Shown: positions 1 through 9,132, counted from the first letter of the stretch. The stretch: 64,000 bases of DNA from Actinomycetospora sp. TBRC 11914 (GCF_012933465.1 NZ_JABBND010000004.1:186001-250000), one strand, 5' to 3'. Notes: generated from the letters alone by a model not told the origin. Numbers and translations: made by a program.

Positions 1-2
1 TG

Positions 3-221
3 CTGTTCCTGGCCATCCCGGTCGAGTGGTCCGCGCCGTTCGGCGGGCTGCCGATCGTGGGCGCCGTCTCCGCGCTCGCGCTGTGGCTCTACCTGCTGCA
101 CCTGCTCGTGCTCGGCGGCTACCGGGTGACCGTGGTCCTCGACGAGACGCTGCCCCGCCGCCGACGCCGACGCCGTCTCGCACCCGGTGCAGCCCGGGCC
201 GCGGGCGGGAACCCCCGGACC
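3..221 (+). other. in-frame membrane-spanning segment, 3' part of an upstream gene or N-terminal extension
   Basis: The reading frame that becomes the quinone reductase at 222 is open back to the window edge. It encodes a clearly hydrophobic stretch (ALALWLYLLHLLVLGGY around codons 20-38), then an arginine run of seven residues and a Pro/Ala/Gly-rich linker. No stop codon separates it from the reductase. It could be the end of a membrane protein whose stop was lost, or a natural fusion. I do not recognise the family. Confidence 0.4.
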
Positions 222-1193
222 ATGAAGGCAGCCGTCTACCGCAAGACCGGTCCCGCCGCGGAGGTCCTCGCCGTCGAGGACATCGACGTCCCCGACCCGG
301 GACCCGGCCAGGTCCGTGTCCGCATCACCCGCTCGGCGATCAACCCGACCGACTGGAAGACCCGCGCCGGGCTCACCGGCCGCGACCCCGACGACTTCCA
401 GGTGCCCCACCAGGACGGCGCGGGCGTGGTCGACGCGGTGGGCCCCGACGTCACCGACCGCGAGCCCGGCCAGCACGTGTGGATCTTCTTCGCGGCGTTC
501 GGCAACCGGTACGGCACCGCCGCCGAGTACTCCGTGCTCCCGGCCGAGCGGACGGTCCCGCTCCCCGACAACGACCACGACGAGCTCGGGGCCTGCCTCG
601 GCGTCCCGGCCGTCACCGCCGCGCAGTGCCTGGGGAGCGACCCGGCGGCGCTCGAGGGGAAGACGGTGCTCGTGGCCGGCGGCGCCGGGGCGGTCGGGCA
701 CTACGCGATCGAGCTGGCGAAGCACGCCGGTGCCCGCGTGGTGACCACGGTCAGCTCCGAGGACAAGGGCGAGCTGGCGCGCGCGGCCGGCGCCGACGTC
801 GTCGTGAACTACCGGGAGAGCGGCGCGATCGAGCGGGTGCGCGGCTACGCCGAGCAGGTGGACCGCATCGTGGAGGTCGCCCTGGGCGCGAACCTCGACC
901 TGGACCTCGCGGTCGCCGGGGCGGGCACCGTCATCTCGGTCTACGCCAACGAGCCGAACGACCCGGTGCTGCCGGTGCGCCGTTTCATGACCGCGAACGC
1001 CACCCTCCGGTTCGTCCTCCTCTACGGGGTGCTGCCCGACGACCTGGCCGCGGACCTCGCCTGGGTGCGCGACGCGGTCGACGCCGGGGCCCTCTCGCCG
1101 CTGCCCGTCTCGACCTTCGCGCTGGACGACGTCGTCGCCGCACAGGAGGCGGTGGAGAACGGCGCCGTCGGGAAGGTCATGCTGGTGCCCTGA
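222..1193 (+). CDS. NADPH:quinone reductase-like oxidoreductase (MDR superfamily)
   Basis: The 323-residue product has the medium-chain dehydrogenase/reductase layout: an N-terminal GroES-like domain (MKAAVYRK, NPTDWKTRAG, QDGAGVVDAVG) and a Rossmann domain with the nucleotide-binding motif VAGGAGAVGHYAIELAK near residues 148-165. The zinc ligands of alcohol dehydrogenases are absent, as in zeta-crystallin-type quinone reductases. It probably reduces quinones or enones with NADPH in the cytosol. ATG at 222 is chosen because the family starts with MKAAV. The frame is also open upstream into a membrane-like segment, so an N-terminal fusion cannot be excluded. It is followed closely by a small gene on the same strand. 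Confidence 0.85.
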   Translation: MKAAVYRKTGPAAEVLAVEDIDVPDPGPGQVRVRITRSAINPTDWKTRAGLTGRDPDDFQVPHQDGAGVVDAVGPDVTDREPGQHVWIFFAAFGNRYGTAAEYSVLPAERTVPLPDNDHDELGACLGVPAVTAAQCLGSDPAALEGKTVLVAGGAGAVGHYAIELAKHAGARVVTTVSSEDKGELARAAGADVVVNYRESGAIERVRGYAEQVDRIVEVALGANLDLDLAVAGAGTVISVYANEPNDPVLPVRRFMTANATLRFVLLYGVLPDDLAADLAWVRDAVDAGALSPLPVSTFALDDVVAAQEAVENGAVGKVMLVP

Positions 1194-1227
1194 CAGTCGT
1201 CGACCCACGACCACCGGGAGTGCCCCT

Positions 1228-1770
1228 GTGACCAACCGATCCGGCCGTTTCGAGATCCTCCCCGACGTGATGCTGGCGTGGACCCCGGCGTCCGACCCCG
1301 AGGACGAGGTCGGCTGGGTCCGCTCCGCCGTCGCCCGCTTCGACGCCGACGGGGACCGCTCGGGCCCGCGGACCGCCTGGCGCCTCGCCGTCTCGCACTC
1401 GCGCGAGAAGCGCGTGGGCCCGGGCACCGTCGGGTGGATCCACGAGTGGGACGGCGGGCGCGGCCGGCTCGCGGGCCTCGTCGTGTTCGACAGTAACCCG
1501 TACAGCCGCACCGAGTCGGCCACGGAGGTCAGCTGGTTCGCCGACGGCATCGTCGGCGTGATCCCGCCCGAGGACCGGGTGACCGCGGAGACGATCATGG
1601 CCCACCCGGGCTGGAAGCCGAGCGCGCCGTACATGGGCGCGAAGGGGCGGCAGTTCAAGGACGGGGCACCGGTCGCGCCGGGCAACGCCGCGGTGCTGCG
1701 CGAGCTCCTCGACCCCGAGACCGCGCGGTGGCTCGGCCTCGACGCGTCGGGTCTCGCGCGATCGAGCTGA
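1228..1770 (+). CDS. conserved-looking protein of unknown function, 180 aa
   Basis: A GTG start follows a GGGAG ribosome-binding site, and the gene sits 34 bases after the quinone reductase. The protein is soluble and has no signal peptide. It contains GWIHEWDGGRGRLAGLVVFDSNPYSRT and WFADGIVGVIPPEDRVT, suggesting a globular alpha/beta fold, and ends in a Leu/Ala-rich helix. Codon use matches the neighbours. I do not recognise the family and assign no function. Co-transcription with the reductase is plausible from the spacing. Confidence 0.7.
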   Translation: MTNRSGRFEILPDVMLAWTPASDPEDEVGWVRSAVARFDADGDRSGPRTAWRLAVSHSREKRVGPGTVGWIHEWDGGRGRLAGLVVFDSNPYSRTESATEVSWFADGIVGVIPPEDRVTAETIMAHPGWKPSAPYMGAKGRQFKDGAPVAPGNAAVLRELLDPETARWLGLDASGLARSS

Positions 1771-1823
1771 CACCGTGTACCTGTGACCTTCCGTCACAGC
1801 TACCGGCGGGTTAACGTGATCCG

Positions 1824-3572
1824 GTGGAGCAGGGTGCGCACTACGACGTGCTGGTCATCGGGTCGGGGTTCGGCGGCAGCGTCTCGGCGCTGCGCCTGAC
1901 CGAGAAGGGCTACCGCGTCGGCGTGCTCGAGGCCGGCCGGCGCTTCACCCCGCAGACGCTGCCCTCGACGTCGTGGGACGTCCGGAACTTCCTCTGGGCA
2001 CCGCGTCTGGGCTGCTACGGCATTCAGCGGATCCACGTGCTGCGCGACGTCGTCGTGCTCGCGGGCGCCGGCGTGGGCGGCGGCTCCCTGAACTACGCGA
2101 ACACGCTCTACCAGCCCTCGTCGCCGGCCTTCTACGGCGATCCGCAGTGGGCGTCGATCACCGACTGGCGCGCCGAGCTCGACCCGTTCTACGACCAGGC
2201 GCGCCGGATGCTCGGCGTCGTCACCCAGCCCAGCGTGACGCCGTCGGACGAGGTCATGCGCCGGGTCGCCCGCGAGTGGGACCGCGAGGACACCGTGACC
2301 CCGACCCAGGTCGGGGTGTTCTTCGGCCGCGACGGGGCCAAGGAGCCGGGGGTGACGGTGCCCGACCCGTTCTTCGGCGGCGCGGGCCCCGACCGCGTCG
2401 GGTGCCTCGAGTGCGGCGAGTGCATGACCGGCTGCCGCCACGGCGCGAAGAACACCCTCGACCGCAACTACCTCGGGCTCGCCGAGCGGGCGGGCGCGGT
2501 GGTGCACCCGGAGACGACGGTGCTCACGGTGCGGCCAGGTGCCGCCGGGGACTACGAGGTGGTGACGCGCCCGACGCGGCGCGGCCGGACGCGCCGGGTG
2601 GTGTTCACCGCCGACCAGGTCGTCTTCTCCGCCGGCACCTGGGGCACCCAGTCGCTGCTGCACCGGCTGCGCGACGCCGGGACGCTGCCCCGCGTCTCCG
2701 CCCGGCTCGGGCACCTCACGCGGACGAACTCCGAGGCGCTGGTCGGCGCGATGGCCCGGCGGGCCCCCGAGCGCGGCGGTCCGCGCGACTTCTCCCGGGG
2801 CGTCGCGATCACCTCGTCGTGGCACCCGGACGCCGACACGCACATCGAGCCGTGCCGCTACGGCCACGGGTCGAACGCGATGGGCCTGCTCACCACGCTG
2901 ATGACCGACGGCGGCGGCCGGGTGCCGCGGCTCGCGAAGCTGCTCGGCGCGATGGCCCGCCACCCCCGCACGCTGGTCCGGTCGCTGGACAAGCGGCGCT
3001 GGTCGGAGCGCACCGTGATCGCGCTGGTGATGCAGTCGCTCGACAACTCGATCACGGTCCGGCGCCGCTTCGGCCGGCTCGTCTCCCGGCAGGGACACGG
3101 CACGCCCAACCCGACCTGGATCCCGGCGGCCAACGCGACGACGCGGCGCATGGCCGAGCTCATCGACGGCGACCCCGGCGGTACCTGGGGCGAGGCGGTG
3201 AACATGCCGATGACCGCGCACTTCATCGGCGGCTGCGCGATCGGCGCGTCGGACTCGGACGGGGTGATCGACCCCTACCAGCGGCTCTACGGCCACCCCG
3301 GGCTGCACGTGGTGGACGGGTCGGCGCTCTCGGCGAACCTGGGGGTGAACCCGTCGCTGACGATCACCGCCCAGGCCGAGCGGGCGATGGCGTTCTGGCC
3401 GAACAAGGGTGAGCCCGACCCGCGGCCCCCGCTCGGCTCGGCCTACCAGCGGATCGCGCCGGTCGCCCCGCAGGCTCCCGTGGTGCCGGCCTCGGCGCCC
3501 GGCGCGCTGCGGGTGACGCTGCCGGTCCCGACGGTGCCGTCCCACCCGACGGAGCCGGTCGCCGGTTCCTGA
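1824..3572 (+). CDS. choD: GMC-family FAD oxidoreductase, ChoD-like
   Basis: The 582-residue protein begins with a FAD-binding Rossmann motif (DVLVIGSGFGGSVSALRLTEKGY). It carries AGAGVGGGSLNYANTLY and a cysteine-rich stretch, CLECGECMTGCRHGAKNTL, near residue 195. The C-terminal GMC signature region reads VVDGSALSANLGVNPSLTI. From memory it resembles mycobacterial ChoD (Rv3409c) along its whole length, including the Pro-rich tail. ChoD was named a cholesterol oxidase, but the true substrate of this subgroup is uncertain. GTG at 1824 gives MEQGAHYDVLVIG, right for the family. There is no TAT signal. The gene is probably monocistronic, since about 330 bases of repeats follow. Confidence 0.88.
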   Translation: MEQGAHYDVLVIGSGFGGSVSALRLTEKGYRVGVLEAGRRFTPQTLPSTSWDVRNFLWAPRLGCYGIQRIHVLRDVVVLAGAGVGGGSLNYANTLYQPSSPAFYGDPQWASITDWRAELDPFYDQARRMLGVVTQPSVTPSDEVMRRVAREWDREDTVTPTQVGVFFGRDGAKEPGVTVPDPFFGGAGPDRVGCLECGECMTGCRHGAKNTLDRNYLGLAERAGAVVHPETTVLTVRPGAAGDYEVVTRPTRRGRTRRVVFTADQVVFSAGTWGTQSLLHRLRDAGTLPRVSARLGHLTRTNSEALVGAMARRAPERGGPRDFSRGVAITSSWHPDADTHIEPCRYGHGSNAMGLLTTLMTDGGGRVPRLAKLLGAMARHPRTLVRSLDKRRWSERTVIALVMQSLDNSITVRRRFGRLVSRQGHGTPNPTWIPAANATTRRMAELIDGDPGGTWGEAVNMPMTAHFIGGCAIGASDSDGVIDPYQRLYGHPGLHVVDGSALSANLGVNPSLTITAQAERAMAFWPNKGEPDPRPPLGSAYQRIAPVAPQAPVVPASAPGALRVTLPVPTVPSHPTEPVAGS

Positions 3573-3590
3573 GCGGGCCTGCCGACGACC

Positions 3591-3750
3591 GCGCGACGCA
3601 CACACTCCACCGTCCCCGGCACGAGTCCGCGGCCAGACCTACGCGCACGCACACGCTTCGCCGTCGTCGGCGATCGGTCCCGGCCGGACCTGCGCGCGCC
3701 GCACACATTCCGCCCTCCCCGGCACGAGTCCGCGGCTGGACCTGCGCGCG
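3591..3750. repeat. three imperfect tandem units of about 52 bp in a gene-free stretch
   Basis: The 331 bases between choD and pepE contain no convincing gene. A unit containing GCACACnTTCC, CCCCGGCACGAGTCCGCGGC and GGACCTGCGCGCGCC recurs. The 20-base core is identical at 3614-3633 and 3717-3736, with a degenerate copy between, giving a period near 52. More degenerate GCGCAGGTC pieces continue to about 3812. Related GCGCACACACTCC / GAGTGTGTGCGCC motifs recur at 25.69 and 26.25 kb, so this is a dispersed family. Confidence 0.6.
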
Positions 3751-3903
3751 CCGCGCAGGTCATGCGGAACCTCGACGAGTCCGCACCGAGAACGTGTCCG
3801 CGACGCGCAGGTCCCACGCCGACTCCGCCACACGTCCCGGCCGGCGCATGCGCGACGCGTACGTCCGGCACGGCAGTCCGGCTCCACCTGCGACCCTCCC
3901 CCC

Positions 3904-4605
3904 GTGCCCGGTGACGTCCTGCTGCTCTCGAACTCCCGACCCCCCGGCGGCGACGAGCCGTTCGGGCACGCCCGCGCGGTCCTGGCGAGCCACCTCGGGG
4001 ACCGCCCCGTGTGGTTCGTGCCCTACGCGCGCGCCGACCACGACGACTACTTCGCCTGGGTCCGCCGCGCGCTCGGCGGAGCGATCGACCTGCGGCCCCT
4101 GCACGCCGAGAAGGATCCGGCGGCGACGGCGGGCGCGGCCGCGGCGGTGTTCGTCGGCGGCGGCAACACGTTCCGGCTGCTCCACGACGTGCGCCGTCTC
4201 GGCGTCCTCGACGCCCTGCGCGCGAACCCCGAGTGCCGCTACACCGGCAGCTCCGCGGGCACGAACCTCGGCTGCCCCACGATCCGGACCACCAACGACA
4301 TGCCGATCGTCGACCCCGGCGGCCTCGACGCCCTCGCGCGCGTCCCGTTCCAGGTCAACCCGCACTACCTCGACCCGGACCCGGCCAGCACCCACCAGGG
4401 CGAGACCCGCGAGGAGCGCATCGCCGAGTTCCACGAGGTCGACCACACGCCGGTGGTCGGGCTCCGGGAAGGCGCCTGGCTGCACCGCGCCGGCGACACC
4501 CTCACCCTGGACGGCAACCCCGCGCGCCTCTTCCGCCGCGATCACGGGCCGGACGAGCTCGCCGCGGGTACCGACCTGTCGTGGCTGCTGACGACCTCCT
4601 CCTGA
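3904..4605 (+). CDS. pepE: peptidase E (alpha-aspartyl dipeptidase, family S51)
   Basis: The 233-residue protein has the S51 features: an N-terminal strand ending LLLSNSRPP, the glycine turn AVFVGGGNTFRLL, and the nucleophile elbow YTGSSAGTNLGCPTI with the catalytic Ser in GSSAG. A downstream PFQVNPHY carries the family's conserved His/Tyr region. It hydrolyses dipeptides with N-terminal Asp in the cytosol, probably for peptide recycling. GTG at 3904 gives MPGDVLLLSN. Its 3' end overlaps the next gene by 25 bases in a different frame, implying translational coupling. Confidence 0.88.
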   Translation: MPGDVLLLSNSRPPGGDEPFGHARAVLASHLGDRPVWFVPYARADHDDYFAWVRRALGGAIDLRPLHAEKDPAATAGAAAAVFVGGGNTFRLLHDVRRLGVLDALRANPECRYTGSSAGTNLGCPTIRTTNDMPIVDPGGLDALARVPFQVNPHYLDPDPASTHQGETREERIAEFHEVDHTPVVGLREGAWLHRAGDTLTLDGNPARLFRRDHGPDELAAGTDLSWLLTTSS

Positions 4606-5816
4606 CCGGCGTCCGTCTCCGCGGGCGCGACGAGCTCGTCGACGTCCGCTGCGAGGGCGGGCGGATCGCGGAGGTCGGGCCCGGCCTGGACGCACCCCCG
4701 GGCACGACGACGCTCGACGCCGGCGCCCGCCCGGTCCTCCCCGGCCTCGTCGAACCCCACCTGCACCTCGACAAGGCGATGCTCGACGCCCGGGAGCCCG
4801 GCGAAGGAACGCTTCAGGGCGCCGTCGCGACGACGGCCCGGCTGAAGGCGGGCTTCACCCACGACGATGTCGTCGCCCGCGCCGAGGACGTGCTGCGCCG
4901 CGCCGTGACCCACGGCACCACGCTCGTGCGCACCCCGGTCGACGTCGACCCGACCGTGGGCCTGACGAGCATCGACGCGCTCCTCGACGTGAAGCGGCGC
5001 TGGGCCGGCGTCGTCGACCTGCAGGTCGTGGCGTTCCCGCAGGAGGGCATCGCCGCCCGCCCCGGCACCGACGCGCTGCTGGTCGAGGCGCTGCGCCGGG
5101 GGGCCGATGTCGTCGGGGCCTGCAGCTACGCCGAGGACGACGTCGAGGGCTGCCGCGACCACCTGCGACGGGTGTTCGACCTCGCCGAGCGCTTCGACGT
5201 CCCGGTCGACGTGCACGCCGACTTCGCCCCCGCCGCCACCGCGGACCCGCGCCACCTCCTCGCCGGCGAGATCGCCGCGATGACGGCGGCCCGCGGCTGG
5301 GGCGGGCGCACCACGATCGGCCACGTGACCACGCTCTCCGGGTACGACGACGACCGGCGCCGCCGGCTGGTCGACGACCTCGCGGACGCCGGCGTGGGCC
5401 TCGTCGTCCTCCCGCCCACCGACCTCTACCTGCAGGGCATCGCGGCCCCCGTCGCCGAGCTGCTCGACGGCGGGGTCGCGACGGCGCTGTCGAGCAACAA
5501 CGTCCGCAACGCCTTCACCCCGTTCGGCACCGCCGACGTGCTCGACGTCACGCTCCTCGCGGCCCACACCCAGTCGTTCGGCACCCGCGAGGGCATCGAC
5601 CGTCTCCTCGACCGGGCCACCTCCGGGGCCGCCGCGATGCTCGGCGTCGGGGGCCACGACCTCGCGCCCGGCTCGCGCGCCGACCTCGTCGTCCTCGACG
5701 CGCCGGGCCGCGACCACCACACCGCCCTGCTCGACCGCGCCCCGCGGCGCTGGGTGATCAGCGGCGGGCACGTGGCGGCGAGCACCCGGACGGACACGGA
5801 GCTGCACGTCCCCTGA
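4581..5816 (+). CDS. CodA-like amidohydrolase (cytosine deaminase subfamily with altered metal-site motif)
   Basis: The 411-residue amidohydrolase has the metal ligands HLHLDKA near residue 55, DVHADF near 210 and TIGHVTTLS near 245. It has the CodA-like order of motifs (TLVRTPVDVDP, GFTHDDV, PFGTADVLDV). The usual HDD segment that brings the metal-binding/catalytic Asp of cytosine deaminase reads SSNNVRNAF, so the Asp is replaced by Asn. Activity on cytosine is therefore doubtful; a cyclic amide or amidine substrate is a guess. The GTG start at 4581 lies inside pepE (25-base overlap), with no room for a separate promoter. Confidence 0.78.
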   Translation: MAADDLLLTGVRLRGRDELVDVRCEGGRIAEVGPGLDAPPGTTTLDAGARPVLPGLVEPHLHLDKAMLDAREPGEGTLQGAVATTARLKAGFTHDDVVARAEDVLRRAVTHGTTLVRTPVDVDPTVGLTSIDALLDVKRRWAGVVDLQVVAFPQEGIAARPGTDALLVEALRRGADVVGACSYAEDDVEGCRDHLRRVFDLAERFDVPVDVHADFAPAATADPRHLLAGEIAAMTAARGWGGRTTIGHVTTLSGYDDDRRRRLVDDLADAGVGLVVLPPTDLYLQGIAAPVAELLDGGVATALSSNNVRNAFTPFGTADVLDVTLLAAHTQSFGTREGIDRLLDRATSGAAAMLGVGGHDLAPGSRADLVVLDAPGRDHHTALLDRAPRRWVISGGHVAASTRTDTELHVP

Positions 5817-5836
5817 TCGACAAGCAGGATGGGGGC

Positions 5837-8812
5837 ATGACGAGCGCCCCGTCCCGCCCGAGCACCGCGAACTCCCTCCTCGCCGAGGAGCTCGCGGGAG
5901 CGATGCGCGGGACGGTCCGGTTCGACACCGCGACGCGGGCGATGTGGTCGGCGGACTCGTCGAACTACCGCCACGTCCCGCTCGGCGTCGTGCAGCCGGT
6001 CGACGCCGACGACGTCGAGCGCGCCGTCGAGGTCACCCGCCGCCACGGTGTCCCGCTGCTGCCCCTGGGCGCCCGCACCAGCATCTGCGGGCAGTCGGTG
6101 AACGAGGCCGTCGTCATCGACTTCCACCGGCACATGAACCGCGTGCTGGAGATCGACCCGGACGCCCGCACCGCGCGGGTCCAGCCGGGCACGGTCCTCG
6201 ACGACCTGCGCGACGCCGGGCGCCCCCACGGCCTGACCTTCGGGCCCGACCCGTCGACCCACAACCGCTGCACGCTCGGCGGGATGATCGGCAACAACGC
6301 CTGCGGGTCGCACTCGGTGGCCTGGGGCAAGACCGTCGACAACGTCCGCGCGCTCGACGTCCTGCTCGCCGACGGCACCCGCATGCACGTCGGGGGCGCG
6401 ATGGACGACGCGGCCATCGACGCCGCGGCGGCGCGGGCCGGCGCCGAGGGGCGGGTGTACCGCGACCTCAAGGCGCTGCGGGACCGGGCCGCGGACATCG
6501 TCCGCACCGACACCCCCGACCTCACCCGCCGGGTCTCGGGCTACAACGTCGACCAGCTGCTGCCCGAGCACGGGTTCGACCTCGCGAAGGCCCTCGTCGG
6601 GACCGAGGGCACGTGCGTGACGCTGCTCGAGGCGACCGTGGACCTCGTCGAGTCGCCGCCGGTGCGCGCGCTCGCCGTCCTCGGGTTCGCCGACGCCTAC
6701 ACCGCCGCCGACCACGTCGTGCCCATCCGCGACCACGCGCCGCTGACCATCGAGGGCATGGACGTCGGGGTCATCGGCGCGCTGCGCAACGCCCGCCCCG
6801 ACGACCGGACCCACGAGCAGCTGCCCGCCGGGAAGGGCTGGCTCTACGTCGAGACCGGGGGCGCGACCCGCGACGAGGCCCACGCCAGGGCCGAGGCGAT
6901 CGCGGCGGAGATGGCCTGGGCGACGGTGGACAGCAAGGTCGTCAGCGAGCCGAAGGCCATGCGCGGGCTGTGGAAGATCCGCGAGGACGGGTCGGGCATC
7001 GTCACCCGCGGGCCGGGCGGCGTCGAGGCCTGGCCGGGCTGGGAGGACGCCGCGGTCCAGCCCGCCCAGTTCGGGAGCTACCTGCGCGAGTTCGACGCGC
7101 TGCTGGCCAAGCACGGCCGCAGCGGCGCCTACTACGGCCACTTCGGTGACGGCTGCCTGCACGTGCGCATCGACTTCGACCTGCTCACGCCGCCGGGCAT
7201 GCGCAACTTCCGCAGCTTCCTCGAGGACGCGGCCGACCTCGCCGTCGCCCACGGCGGGTCGCTCTCCGGCGAGCACGGCGACGGCCAGGCCCGCGCCGAG
7301 CTGCTCTCCCGGATGTACACGCCGCGGATGCTCGAGGCGTTCGCCGACTTCAAGGCGGCGTGGGACCCCGACGGGCGGATGAACCCGCACCGCGTGGTCG
7401 ACCCGCCGAAGATCGACGACGACGTCCGCGTCTTCCTCGGGCAGCCGACGATCAGCACCCGCACGCAGCTCGACTTCGTCGACGACGGCGTTCCCGACGG
7501 CGTCCGGGGCGGGTTCGCCTCCGCGACCCGCCGCTGCATCGGCGTCGCCAAGTGCATCACCGCCGAGGGCGGCGTGATGTGCCCGAGCTACCGGGTGACC
7601 GGCGAGGAGAAGCACTCCACCCGCGGGCGTGCGCGGCTGCTCTTCGAGATGGCGTCCGGGCAGACCGTGTCGGACGGCTGGCGCTCCACCGAGGTCCGCG
7701 ACGCGCTCGACCTGTGCCTGAGCTGCAAGGGCTGCGCGCGGGACTGCCCGGTCGGCGTGGACATGGCGACCTACAAGACCGAGTTCCTCGCCCAGCACTA
7801 CGCGGGGCGGGCGAAGGACCGGCCCCGCTCGCACTGGTCGATGGGCTGGCTGCCCGCCTGGCTGCGGATCGCGGGCTCGATCCCCGGCGCCCCGCGGCTG
7901 GCGAACGCGCTGGCGCGCCGGCCGGCGCTGGCCGGGTTCGCGAAGAAGGCCGGCGGCATCGCCCCGCAGCGCGACATCCCGGAGCTGGCACCGAAGCCGC
8001 TGCGCCGCCTGCTCGCCCGGACCGGTGAGGACCACTCCGCCCGGGCCGACGTCGAGAAGCGCGTCCTGCTCTGGCCGGACACCTTCACCGAGGCGTTCGA
8101 CCCCCAGCTCGCTCTCGACGCCATCGCGGTGCTCGAGGCCCTGGGGTACCGCGTCGAGCTGCCGAGCTCGGGGGTGTGCTGCGGGCTGACGTGGATCACG
8201 ACGGGGCAGGTCGGGACGGCGAAGCAGGTCGTCGGGCGCAGCCTGGAGCGCATCCGGCCCTGGCTCGAGGACGGGGTGCCCGTCGTCGGGCTGGAGCCGT
8301 CGTGCACCGCGGCGCTGCGCGGCGACTCGCTCAAGGTGCTCGGGCGCGACCACGAACTGGCGAAGATCGCGTCGGCGTCGATCCGCACGTTCGCCGAGAT
8401 CCTCGCCGAGCACACCGCCGAGCTGTCGGCGCTCTCGGACGGCACCGCCCGGACGGCCCTCGTCCAGATCCACTGCCACCAGTACGCCGAGCTGGGCACC
8501 GAGGCCGACCGCGCGGTGCTCGCGGCGCTCGGGGTGACCGCCGAGGTCCTCGACGAGGGCTGCTGCGGGCTGGCCGGCAACTTCGGGTTCGAGGACGGGC
8601 ACTACGAGGTCTCGACGGCGTGCGCGGAGCGGGGCCTGATGCCCGCGGTCCGGGCGGCGTCGCCGGACACCGCCGTGCTCGCCGACGGCTACTCGTGCCG
8701 CACCCAGATCCGCCAGCTCGACAACGGGGGGCACGAGCCCACCCACCTCGCGAGCATCGCGGCGCGGGCCCTGGGTCTGCGGAGCCGCGTGGGCGCCCGC
8801 GCGACGACATGA
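5837..8812 (+). CDS. FAD/Fe-S D-2-hydroxyacid dehydrogenase (YdiJ/Dld-like, three-domain)
   Basis: The 991-residue protein fuses, in order, three parts. First is a PCMH-type FAD-binding domain (LPLGARTSICGQSVN, TLGGMIGNNACGSHS, residues about 40-240) with an FAD-oxidase C-terminal domain (YYGHFGDGCLHVRIDF, GEHGDGQAR). Next come two Cys clusters for 4Fe-4S centres (CIGVAKCITAEGGVMCP, CLSCKGCARDCPVG). Last is a C-terminal heterodisulfide-reductase-type half with CCG motifs (SGVCCGLTW, EGCCGLAGNFGFE). This layout matches E. coli YdiJ, a D-2-hydroxyglutarate dehydrogenase, and long D-lactate dehydrogenases. It should oxidise a D-hydroxyacid and pass electrons to quinone. The start is well supported by a GGATGGGGG site before ATG 5837. 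It overlaps the next gene by four bases. Confidence 0.85.
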   Translation: MTSAPSRPSTANSLLAEELAGAMRGTVRFDTATRAMWSADSSNYRHVPLGVVQPVDADDVERAVEVTRRHGVPLLPLGARTSICGQSVNEAVVIDFHRHMNRVLEIDPDARTARVQPGTVLDDLRDAGRPHGLTFGPDPSTHNRCTLGGMIGNNACGSHSVAWGKTVDNVRALDVLLADGTRMHVGGAMDDAAIDAAAARAGAEGRVYRDLKALRDRAADIVRTDTPDLTRRVSGYNVDQLLPEHGFDLAKALVGTEGTCVTLLEATVDLVESPPVRALAVLGFADAYTAADHVVPIRDHAPLTIEGMDVGVIGALRNARPDDRTHEQLPAGKGWLYVETGGATRDEAHARAEAIAAEMAWATVDSKVVSEPKAMRGLWKIREDGSGIVTRGPGGVEAWPGWEDAAVQPAQFGSYLREFDALLAKHGRSGAYYGHFGDGCLHVRIDFDLLTPPGMRNFRSFLEDAADLAVAHGGSLSGEHGDGQARAELLSRMYTPRMLEAFADFKAAWDPDGRMNPHRVVDPPKIDDDVRVFLGQPTISTRTQLDFVDDGVPDGVRGGFASATRRCIGVAKCITAEGGVMCPSYRVTGEEKHSTRGRARLLFEMASGQTVSDGWRSTEVRDALDLCLSCKGCARDCPVGVDMATYKTEFLAQHYAGRAKDRPRSHWSMGWLPAWLRIAGSIPGAPRLANALARRPALAGFAKKAGGIAPQRDIPELAPKPLRRLLARTGEDHSARADVEKRVLLWPDTFTEAFDPQLALDAIAVLEALGYRVELPSSGVCCGLTWITTGQVGTAKQVVGRSLERIRPWLEDGVPVVGLEPSCTAALRGDSLKVLGRDHELAKIASASIRTFAEILAEHTAELSALSDGTARTALVQIHCHQYAELGTEADRAVLAALGVTAEVLDEGCCGLAGNFGFEDGHYEVSTACAERGLMPAVRAASPDTAVLADGYSCRTQIRQLDNGGHEPTHLASIAARALGLRSRVGARATT

Positions 8813-9132
8813 GGACCCGGCCGGGCGTCCTGCGCTGGCTCGCCTACGCGTTCGGCGCCCGGCTCCCCGCGACCTACGGCGACTGGGTCCTGCACGACCT
8901 CACCGCGCGCACCTGGTTCCTGCGCCAGATGGCCCGCACGACGGTGCAGTGCGTGCCGACCGCCCTCCTCGCGCTCCTGCCCGGGCCGGCCTGGCTACGC
9001 GTGGCGCTGCCGTGCTTCGTGCTGGTCTCGGCCCTGTTCATGTCGGCGATCTTCTCGCCCATGATCCGGGAGAAGCGCCTCTACCAGCACGGGTTCCTGC
9101 CGGAGCTGGTGCTGGGCCGTCAGGAGGAGTGA
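8809..9132 (+). CDS. DUF5313 family small membrane protein
   Basis: The 107-residue protein starts with an ATGA overlap on the dehydrogenase stop. It has the charged N-terminus MRTRPGVLRWLAYAFGARLP, a conserved YGDWVLHDLTARTWFLRQM stretch, two hydrophobic helices (residues about 45-85) and a short charged tail. This matches the actinobacterial DUF5313 pattern as I recall it. Function is unknown; two membrane helices are predicted. Coupling to the upstream flavoprotein suggests co-expression but not necessarily partnership. Confidence 0.7.
   Translation: MRTRPGVLRWLAYAFGARLPATYGDWVLHDLTARTWFLRQMARTTVQCVPTALLALLPGPAWLRVALPCFVLVSALFMSAIFSPMIREKRLYQHGFLPELVLGRQEE

Noticed and set aside
1800..8746. 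Very long minus-strand open frames opposite choD and the D-2-hydroxyacid dehydrogenase (hundreds of codons)
   Set aside because: They lie antisense to clear family members, are Arg/Gly/Pro/Val/Asp-rich with no domain pattern, and result from the lack of stop codons in high-GC DNA.
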